Source of the DNA: an uncultured Chloroflexaceae bacterium
GTDB taxonomy: Bacteria > Chloroflexota > Chloroflexia > Chloroflexales > Chloroflexaceae
Direction: 5' to 3'
DNA: 5,377 bases
Assembly: GCA_937141995.1 (NCBI GenBank)
Contig: CAKZQX010000027.1
Coordinates: 1 to 5,377 of the forward strand
Both the position numbers and the translations under genes were made by a program. Under the pieces are notes generated by a model that was given only the letters and a program-made list of their open reading frames with translations, was not told the origin of the DNA and did not search any database. The stretch's first letter is position 1. Every line of letters begins with the position of its first letter. Positions 1 through 4,019 of this stretch are shown piece after piece.

Positions 1-184
1 GCGAACCAGACGTTTCACCAGATGGAAGCCGGATTCGCCTGCGGCAGCATGCGCTATCCCCCGTCAAACGCGGGATCGTCTCATCCACATCAGCATTGGC
101 AGGTTCGCGGTGTTCGCTCATTTCGTGTTGTTCGTGGTCCAAACTCCCACTGTGTACCTCCTGTTCTTCGTTCGTGCTGCGCAT
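1..184 (-). CDS. Possible 5' part of a divergent gene of unknown function, running off the left edge
   Basis: Reading leftwards from an ATG at 184 (or an in-frame ATG at 193) the minus strand stays open for 61 codons to the window edge. The peptide starts MRSTNEEQEVHSGS and is hydrophilic and rich in Glu and His, with a Cys-Cys-Arg-Arg-Arg stretch near the edge. No domain is recognised. Doubts are serious: all three plus-strand frames are also open over most of this stretch, no good ribosome binding site precedes either ATG, and part of the frame (about 100-175) is built from a degenerate short repeat with TTCGTG/TTCGCG words. It may be a real divergent gene whose N-terminus took up repeat sequence, or only a repeat-filled spacer. 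Sequence to the left of the window would decide it. Confidence 0.25.
   Translation of the reverse strand, partial: MRSTNEEQEVHSGSLDHEQHEMSEHREPANADVDETIPRLTGDSACCRRRIRLPSGETSGS
100..175. repeat. Degenerate short repeat with TTCG(C/T)G words
   Basis: The words ttcgcgg, gttcgct, ttcgtg, ttcgtgg, cttcg and ttcgtgc follow one another with short spacing, giving a degenerate tandem repeat of about 8-10 bp period. It is one of several unrelated short-repeat tracts in this window. Its function is unknown. Confidence 0.4.
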
Positions 185-206
185 GGTATGCATGATCGCA
201 GCGCAT

Positions 207-233
207 TGATCGTACAATACAATAATACGATCA
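207..233. promoter_or_regulatory. 8-bp inverted repeat upstream of the dsbB-like gene, possible operator
   Basis: The arms tgatcgta (207-214) and tacgatca (226-233) are exact inverted copies around an 11-nt AT-rich centre (caatacaataa). The AT-rich centre includes tacaat, which resembles a -10 box, but no convincing -35 lies at the right distance. The site sits between the possible divergent frame and the dsbB-like gene, where a regulator or promoter would be expected. The operator role is inferred from symmetry and position only. Confidence 0.3.
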
Positions 234-238
234 CGATC

Positions 239-272
239 AGCCCGCCTGCTATCTGAGGATAGCAGGCGGGCT
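239..272. other. Strong 15-bp hairpin with UGAG loop in the dsbB leader
   Basis: The arms 239-253 and 258-272 are perfectly complementary over 15 bp (agcccgcctgctatc and its complement) and close a four-base tgag loop. No T-run follows on either strand, so it is not a standard intrinsic terminator. It lies 53 bp before the dsbB-like start. It could be a terminator without a U-tract, an mRNA-stabilising leader structure, or a dispersed palindromic repeat. Confidence 0.55.
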
Positions 273-325
273 ATGCTCCCGGAGGGTCGTGCCTGCCACG
301 GCGATGAAAGCAAGGAATAGAACCG

Positions 326-937
326 ATGTCCCATGTTCAAGATGATGCGTTTGCCCAGGATGAGGTTGCTCCTCCCCTGGTCAGCGGGATCGATGCGGTG
401 ATTGCGCGGGTTAATGCCGCCAGTCGCTATATTGCGCTGCTGGCGGCATGGATCGCCACCAGTGGTAGTCTCTTTATGAGCGAGGTGCTGCTCTGGGTGC
501 CCTGTGTGTTGTGCTGGTACCAGCGCATCCTGATGTATCCGCTTACGCTCATCCTGACGGTCGGCATTCTGCGCCGTGACCGGGGGCTGCACCTCTATGT
601 GCTGCCGCTGTCGCTGCTCGGGGCGATTGTCGCGCTCTACCACTATCTGCTGATCAAGACAGATTTCTTGCCGCTGCCGCCCTGCACAGCCGGTATTCCC
701 TGCACTATCGTCTACATGAATGTGCTGGGCTTTATCAATGTGCCCTTCCTGGCACTCATAGCTTTCCTGATTATCAGTATTATGGTTACGGGTTCGGCGC
801 TGGGTGAGACGGACGCGGACGAGGTGGAGGAGCCGGTCATGCCGCGTCGGCGTCTGCTCAGTCTGTCGGCGGTGATCGGGATTCCGGTCGTGGTTGTGCT
901 GTTTTTTGTGGTGTGGGGGATGCGGGTGCGCGCGTGA
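326..937 (+). CDS. dsbB: DsbB/BdbC-like disulfide bond formation membrane protein
   Basis: This 203-residue membrane protein most likely reoxidises a periplasmic or extracytoplasmic DsbA-type thiol oxidase and passes the electrons to quinone. Diagnostic is the motif PCVLCWYQR (Cys60 and Cys63, then Trp-Tyr-Gln-Arg) at the end of the first helix, as in the DsbB family. A second pair, Cys120 and Cys126, lies in a Pro-rich extracytoplasmic loop and is followed by a conserved-looking NVLGFINVPFLALIAF segment. Predicted helices are about 36-56, 68-82, 90-110 and 136-156, the four-helix DsbB core, plus an extra C-terminal helix at 177-197 after an acidic linker. The N-terminal 30 residues are hydrophilic. 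ATG 326 is chosen because AAGGA at 312-316 lies nine bases upstream. No DsbA/BdbD partner is in the window. The gene ends in its own terminator, so it looks monocistronic. The family call is firm; the BdbC versus DsbB subtype is not. Confidence 0.88.
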   Translation: MSHVQDDAFAQDEVAPPLVSGIDAVIARVNAASRYIALLAAWIATSGSLFMSEVLLWVPCVLCWYQRILMYPLTLILTVGILRRDRGLHLYVLPLSLLGAIVALYHYLLIKTDFLPLPPCTAGIPCTIVYMNVLGFINVPFLALIAFLIISIMVTGSALGETDADEVEEPVMPRRRLLSLSAVIGIPVVVVLFFVVWGMRVRA

Positions 938-1000
938 TGTTCATAATGCCGGAGGCAAACCTCGTTCTGCACCGGGTCACACGCCTGATGTGAACGCCCA

Positions 1001-1040
1001 CCGCGTAACTCCCGTAAACTAACAGGAGTTACGCGGTTTT
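1001..1040 (+). terminator. Intrinsic terminator after the dsbB-like gene
   Basis: A perfect 12-bp stem (ccgcgtaactcc at 1001-1012 with ggagttacgcgg at 1025-1036) closes a 12-nt loop and is followed by TTTT at 1037-1040. It lies 63 bp beyond the dsbB stop. Its left arm and loop are also the left copy of an imperfect direct repeat that recurs at 1197-1224, so the terminator may belong to a mobile or dispersed repeat. Confidence 0.75.
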
Positions 1041-1055
1041 CCATCCGGTAGCTGG

Positions 1056-1167
1056 GATGCGCCTGCGGCAGGGTGGAAGAGTCGTATCTTTTTCACGAAC
1101 ATGTGGCTCTGTGAGCCACATGTTCGTGAAAAAGATAAAAAGAGTACCATGCTGTCGCAGGCGCATC
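1056..1167. mobile_element. 112-bp palindromic, MITE-like element
   Basis: The ends are 16-bp inverted repeats (1056-1071 gatgcgcctgcggcag and 1152-1167), matching at 15 of 16 positions. Inside lies a perfect inverted repeat with 25-bp arms, 1085-1109 and 1113-1137, around a 3-nt tgt centre. Between outer and inner arms are unpaired stretches of 13 and 14 nt. There is no coding content and no obvious target duplication directly at the ends. A MITE or a repetitive palindromic element is the best reading; the word at the ends recurs at 36-51, which supports dispersal. The responsible transposase is not recognised. Confidence 0.5.
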
Positions 1168-1262
1168 TGTCGTTCATCGGGGTAACTGTTCGGTTTGAAG
1201 GCGCACCGTGTAACTCCTGTAAACGAAAAACTCATCACAACTGTCAGTTAAGCATTATGCAC

Positions 1263-1291
1263 TTGACACTAAGCTCCCGACATGCTATGCT
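1263..1291 (+). promoter_or_regulatory. Sigma-70-type promoter of the ribXY leader
   Basis: A perfect -35 box TTGACA (1263-1268) is separated by exactly 17 bp from TATGCT (1286-1291), four of six matches to TATAAT. Transcription would start near 1298, about 20 bases before the first base of the riboswitch P1 stem, which is the expected geometry for a riboswitch-led operon. Confidence 0.72.
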
Positions 1292-1319
1292 CCAGTTAGA
1301 AAAGTGAACATTTATGAAA

Positions 1320-1539
1320 AGACCTTCGGGGCAGGGTGCAATTCCCGACCGGCGGTAGTTCTTCGGCATAGTCCGTAGTCCGTATCCCGTAATCTGTATC
1401 CCGTACTGACAAATGTACGGCGTACAGACTACGGACTACGGTGTACAGACTACGGAAGCGAAGACGAGCCCGCGAGCCGCAAGGCAGGACTCTGGTGTGA
1501 TCCCAGGGCCGACGGTACAGTCCGGATGGGAGAAGGTCT
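1320..1539 (+). promoter_or_regulatory. FMN riboswitch (RFN element) with an enlarged variable arm
   Basis: This is the aptamer that senses flavin mononucleotide in riboflavin biosynthesis and transport mRNAs. Conserved blocks are clear: an 8-bp P1 (agaccttc 1320-1327 with gaaggtct 1532-1539), ggggcagggtgcaattcccg then accggcggt (1328-1356), agcccgcgagcc (about 1467-1478), and gccgacggtacagtccgg then atgggagaagg (about 1509-1537). The variable arm between ggcggt and agcccgcgag is about 110 nt, much longer than the usual short hairpin, because of a repeat-derived insertion (1366-1458). The aptamer core appears intact. It precedes ribX and ribY and should turn them off when FMN is abundant, through the terminator at 1750-1779. 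Confidence 0.95.
1366..1458 (+). repeat. Repeat-derived hairpin inserted in the riboswitch variable arm
   Basis: The insert is made of degenerate words of the type gtccgta / tacggac. A 14-bp word (gtacagactacgga) occurs exactly at 1422-1435 and 1443-1456. The left half is inverted relative to the right, so the RNA folds without bulges around an 8-nt loop (1407-1414): of the 40 positions 1367-1406, 32 pair with 1415-1454, counting one G-U. The outer end continues into gttcttcg (1358-1365) pairing with cgaagac (1459-1465) with one bulged base. It therefore reads as a rod-like extension of the natural stem. Confidence 0.8.
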
Positions 1540-1749
1540 GCGCACGTGTAATACCTATCCAGCATTGGCTACAGCGCAGTAGTAGCACAGGGAAGTTTTA
1601 CTTCCCGGTGTTCGCTTTGGTGTAGCTGTTTGTGTGATGGGTTGCGGGTAGTTGGCAGGTGTGGCAATGGTGCGCATCTGTCGGGTGTGCTGCTGCATGT
1701 CGCCATGGAGATGTGCGGTGCGCCGTTACCCTGCTGTTGCGCGGATATG
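1540..1749 (+). other. Long linker of the riboswitch leader; no gene seen
   Basis: About 210 nt separate the aptamer from its terminator, longer than in most FMN riboswitch leaders. The stretch contains a 7-bp hairpin with a 3-nt loop (gggaagt 1590-1596, acttccc 1600-1606) without a T-run, which could be a pause or folding element. Frames here run through the terminator into ribX but lack a plausible start and coding character. Confidence 0.5.
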
Positions 1750-1779
1750 CCCCGAAGTGTCGAACGCTTCGGGGTTTTT
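1750..1779 (+). terminator. Riboswitch-controlled intrinsic terminator
   Basis: The stem ccccgaag (1750-1757) with cttcgggg (1767-1774) is extended by one G-U and one G-C pair around a 5-nt loop and followed directly by TTTTT (1775-1779). It lies just before ribX. Its 5' arm with two upstream bases (1748-1757, tgccccgaag) is a perfect 10-nt complement of the 5' side of the aptamer (1324-1333, cttcggggca), which includes half of P1. The two pairings exclude each other, so this is most simply the off-switch of the FMN riboswitch. Confidence 0.85.
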
Positions 1780-1802
1780 GCATGCAACGAAAGGGATATC
1801 CT

Positions 1803-2666
1803 GTGCAAGATATTCTTCCGGTTCAACAACGGCAGCGGCGCGGTATGGCAGCGCAGACTGCTGTTCCGCACGAACGAGGCGCGGCGGAAGCGGGTCTGGC
1901 TCCGGTGCGGCGGCCGGTGCGGTCGGGGCAGTGGTTTGGGTTACCTGTGGCACTGCTGTTGCTGCTGGCGGGTTGGCAGGCACTGGTAATGATGGGAGGC
2001 TATGCGCCGTTTATCCTGCCCGGTCCTGCGCTGGTGCTGGAGCGGTTGATCGCCGCTGCCGGCAGTGGTCTGCTCTGGGTGCATGTCGCGGCGACGCTGA
2101 CGGAGGCGCTGGGCGGGTTTGCGCTGGCGCTGCTGGTGGCGTTGTTTATGGGCTATCTGCTGGCGCATACGCCCTGGCTGGAGCGAGCGGTTGCGCCGCT
2201 GCTGGCCGCCAGTCAGGCCGTGCCGGTGCTGGCCGTCGCGCCGCTCATTGTGCTCTGGTTTGGGACGGGGCTGCCGTCAAAGCTGCTGATCGCCGCGCTG
2301 ATTACCTTCTTCCCCATTCTGATTAACTGCATTGTGGCACTGCGCGGCATCCCGCGTGAACTGCGCGAGATGGCGCTGATCAGCGGGGCGAGTCGCCGGC
2401 AGATGCTGCGCTTTGTCGAGATACCGCTGGCGCTACCGGTGCTCTTCGGCGGTGTGCGTACCGGGCTGGCGCTGGCGACGACCGGCGCGGTGGTGGGGGA
2501 GTTTGTAGCGGGCCGCTACGGGCTGGGCGCGCTGATTAATATTGCGCGTGGTCTCTTCGACACCCCGCTGATCTTTGTGGCGCTGATCATGCTGGCCGGG
2601 ATTACGCTGCTGCTCTACCTGCTGGTATCGCTGCTGGAAAGGCTGCTGGTGCAGTGGGAAGCGTAA
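1803..2666 (+). CDS. ribX: RibX, permease of a riboflavin-type ABC transporter
   Basis: This is the membrane subunit of an ABC importer of the SsuC/TauC/ThiX family, 287 residues from GTG 1803. A hydrophilic, Arg-rich N-terminus (1-44) precedes a helix at about 46-63 and the permease domain (about 90-280). The ATPase-coupling loop is visible at 186-221: ELREMALISGASRRQMLRFV then EIPLALPVLFGGVRTG, with the typical Glu, Gly195-Ala196-Ser197 and Pro208/Pro212. GTG 1803 is chosen because GAAAGGGA (1789-1796) lies six bases upstream and the start falls after the riboswitch terminator. The in-frame ATG 1782 lacks a ribosome binding site, and starts further upstream would place the terminator inside the gene. 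The FMN riboswitch and the adjacent ribY point to riboflavin or a related flavin as substrate; the family alone would equally allow sulfonates or thiamine precursors. No ATPase gene accompanies it here. Confidence 0.88.
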   Translation: MQDILPVQQRQRRGMAAQTAVPHERGAAEAGLAPVRRPVRSGQWFGLPVALLLLLAGWQALVMMGGYAPFILPGPALVLERLIAAAGSGLLWVHVAATLTEALGGFALALLVALFMGYLLAHTPWLERAVAPLLAASQAVPVLAVAPLIVLWFGTGLPSKLLIAALITFFPILINCIVALRGIPRELREMALISGASRRQMLRFVEIPLALPVLFGGVRTGLALATTGAVVGEFVAGRYGLGALINIARGLFDTPLIFVALIMLAGITLLLYLLVSLLERLLVQWEA

Positions 2667-2707
2667 TTACGGCAGGATGAAGGATGAGGGTCGTTGGAGC
2701 AATGATG

Positions 2708-2713
2708 AGGAGG
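2708..2713 (+). promoter_or_regulatory. Strong Shine-Dalgarno that decides the ribY start
   Basis: AGGAGG lies six bases before ATG 2720. A longer frame starting at ATG 2684 would put twelve extra residues, including three arginines, in front of the lipoprotein signal. The site therefore favours 2720. Confidence 0.75.
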
Positions 2714-2719
2714 GGTAGG

Positions 2720-3778
2720 ATGGTGCGCTATCTGCGCGGCTTGCGTTATATCTCAGTTTACATAATCATAGTACTGCTGGTGGCATGTGGTGGGGGCGCG
2801 GAGCCGGAAGTCGGTGCGACCGAGGCGCAGGAGGCGGCGGCGTTGCGCCCGGTGACGCTGGCAATGTCCTTTATTCCGAACGTGCAGTTTGCGATGTTCT
2901 ACGTCGCCGATAGCAAAGGTTACTATGCCGATGCAGGACTTGATGTAGCATTTGACTACAACTTTGAGAATGATGTGATGCAGCGAGTAGCAACCTGGCC
3001 TGACAGCGATGTCGAGTTTGCACTGGCCGGGGCGACTTCGGTCTTGCTGGCACGCCGGCAGGGGCTGCCGGTGGTCACGGTGGCGACGATCTACCAGGAG
3101 TTTCCGGTCGTCTTCTTTAGCAAAGCCGTAAATGCGATCAACTCGGTTGAGGATATGCAGGGCAAACGTATAGGCATTCCAGGGCGCTTCGGGGCCAGTT
3201 ACTATGCGCTGCTGGCACTGCTCTACGCCAACAATATGCAGGAGAGCGATCTGAATATTCAGGAGATCGGCTTTACGCAGGCGCAGGCGGTGCTTGAGGA
3301 TCGGGTCGATGTTGCGACCGGCTACGCGATGAATGAGCCGATCCTGCTGGAGGCGCAGGGCGAGGAAGTCAGTGTGCTGCGCGTGGCCGATATATTTCCG
3401 CTGGTCTCCGACGGCATTGTCACCCACGCCGATCTGATCGGCCAGGAGCCCGATCTGGTCCAGGCATTTGTGGACGCCACTATGCGTGGCCTCCAGGATA
3501 CGCTGGATAACCCGGACGAGGCGTTCGACCTGAGCCTGTCATATATTCCCGAGGCAGAATTGGGCGATGCAGCGTTGCAGCGCGCGGTGTTACAGGCGAG
3601 TCTACCCTACTGGCATAGCGCAACAACAGAACAGGCGGGGTTGGGGTACACCGATCCGGAGTCCTGGGAAGCAACCCATACCTTTATGCAGGAGGCCGAA
3701 TTGCTCACCCAATCGGTGGAGGTAGACGAGGCATTTACGAATGAGTTTATCTCGCGCGTAGTGACGAGTGATGAGTGA
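2720..3778 (+). CDS. ribY: RibY, NMT1/THI5-like riboflavin-binding lipoprotein
   Basis: This is the likely substrate-binding subunit for RibX, 352 residues from ATG 2720. It starts with a lipoprotein signal: MVRYLRGLRYIS, a hydrophobic run VYIIIVLLVA, and lipobox Leu-Val-Ala-Cys with Cys23 as the lipidated residue, then a Gly-rich and acidic linker (24-43). The NMT1/THI5-like periplasmic binding fold follows (about 44-280), opening with the typical LAMSFIPNVQFAMFYVADSK and GYYADAGLDV (47-76) and the segment EFALAGATSVLLARRQGLPV (99-118). Members of this fold bind pyrimidines, sulfonates, nitrate or flavins; flavin is inferred here from the FMN riboswitch upstream. The gene follows ribX after 53 bp with no terminator between, so one transcript is expected. 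The start at 2684 would give 364 residues and cannot be excluded. No clear terminator follows the gene. Confidence 0.88.
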   Translation: MVRYLRGLRYISVYIIIVLLVACGGGAEPEVGATEAQEAAALRPVTLAMSFIPNVQFAMFYVADSKGYYADAGLDVAFDYNFENDVMQRVATWPDSDVEFALAGATSVLLARRQGLPVVTVATIYQEFPVVFFSKAVNAINSVEDMQGKRIGIPGRFGASYYALLALLYANNMQESDLNIQEIGFTQAQAVLEDRVDVATGYAMNEPILLEAQGEEVSVLRVADIFPLVSDGIVTHADLIGQEPDLVQAFVDATMRGLQDTLDNPDEAFDLSLSYIPEAELGDAALQRAVLQASLPYWHSATTEQAGLGYTDPESWEATHTFMQEAELLTQSVEVDEAFTNEFISRVVTSDE

Positions 3779-3823
3779 GAACATGAAACGTGAAAGCGTG
3801 AAACGTGCGAACATAAGAACGTG
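3779..3823. repeat. Short degenerate repeat with GAAACGTG words behind ribY
   Basis: The words gaacatgaaacgtg, gaaagcgtg, gaaacgtg, cgaacataagaacgtg follow one another from the ribY stop codon onward. The period is about 8-9 bp and the copies are degenerate. It is a further short-repeat tract of this window, different in sequence from the others, filling the start of the spacer. Confidence 0.55.
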
Positions 3824-3840
3824 CCGTAGCCATCCTGCGT

Positions 3841-3846
3841 TATAAT
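3841..3846 (+). promoter_or_regulatory. Possible -10 box for the flippase gene
   Basis: A perfect TATAAT stands 174 bp before the flippase start. No sequence resembling TTGACA occurs 16-18 bp upstream, and no TG extension is in the right place, so the call rests on the -10 hexamer and its position in a spacer. Confidence 0.28.
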
Positions 3847-3928
3847 GGTCGTCTGTGACTGGCGTGGGAGTACACTGCGGCACTGGCTGTTCCGACAACC
3901 GCAGTTGATGAAGTAGAAGACAGTTATT

Positions 3929-4007
3929 GTGCGCAGTGCCGGCAGGTGGTACAGGACGCATCCCTCAGTGTTCTCTGTGCTCTCTGTGGCAAACGAGTGC
4001 GCAGTGC
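3929..4007. repeat. 11-bp direct repeats around a CTCTGTG-type repeat
   Basis: gtgcgcagtgc occurs exactly at 3929-3939 and 3997-4007, bracketing 57 bp. The bracketed stretch contains cagtgttctctgtgctctctgtggcaaa-like words (about 3966-3993; period near 9 bp), a text-like tract resembling dispersed repeats seen in several GC-rich bacteria. The direct repeats could be a footprint of insertion or simple slippage. Confidence 0.4.
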
Positions 4008-4019
4008 GGTTGTGGGGCT

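Larger units (their letters stand above)
992..1224. repeat. Repeat island: imperfect 28-bp direct repeats around a palindrome
   Basis: The segments 992-1019 and 1197-1224 match at 24 of 28 positions in direct orientation (core caccg[c/t]gtaactcc[c/t]gtaaac). Between them sit the dsbB terminator and a 112-bp palindromic unit. The arrangement looks like a non-coding mobile or dispersed element, or two tandem copies of one whose interiors have diverged. Short frames cross this stretch on both strands, but they follow the palindrome and show no recognisable protein. Confidence 0.5.

Noticed and set aside
3..60. Plus-strand peptide EPDVSPDGSRIRL, resembling a TolB/WD40 propeller motif
   Set aside because: The match is very short, the frame turns into non-propeller sequence, and all three plus frames are open here. 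There is not enough to call a gene end.
1085..1137. 25-bp-arm hairpin as a terminator
   Set aside because: No T-run follows on either strand; the T-rich stretch is inside the arm. A proper terminator already lies upstream at 1001-1040.
1029..1307. Two small frames, one on each strand, both reading MWL.EPHVREKD
   Set aside because: They are the two readings of the same perfect palindrome, so their similarity is a consequence of the inverted repeat and not evidence for a protein.
1320..1539. Thiamine (THI box) control, given the ThiX/ThiY-like transporter
   Set aside because: The leader shows the conserved blocks of the FMN aptamer and none of the TPP aptamer, so flavin is the better-supported substrate class.
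1659..1802. N-terminal extension of ribX starting at 1659 or at ATG 1782
   Set aside because: The extension from 1659 would contain the intrinsic terminator of the riboswitch, and its peptide does not look like a permease N-terminus. ATG 1782 has no ribosome binding site. GTG 1803 has one and follows the terminator.
1652..2326. Long plus-strand open frame rich in Ala, Gly and Arg, overlapping ribX
   Set aside because: It is a shadow of ribX in another frame, with low-complexity composition and no recognisable domain.
2753..3427. Long minus-strand frame opposite ribY
   Set aside because: The plus frame has a lipoprotein signal and a known binding-protein fold. The minus frame is His/Arg/Gln-rich, typical of an antisense shadow.
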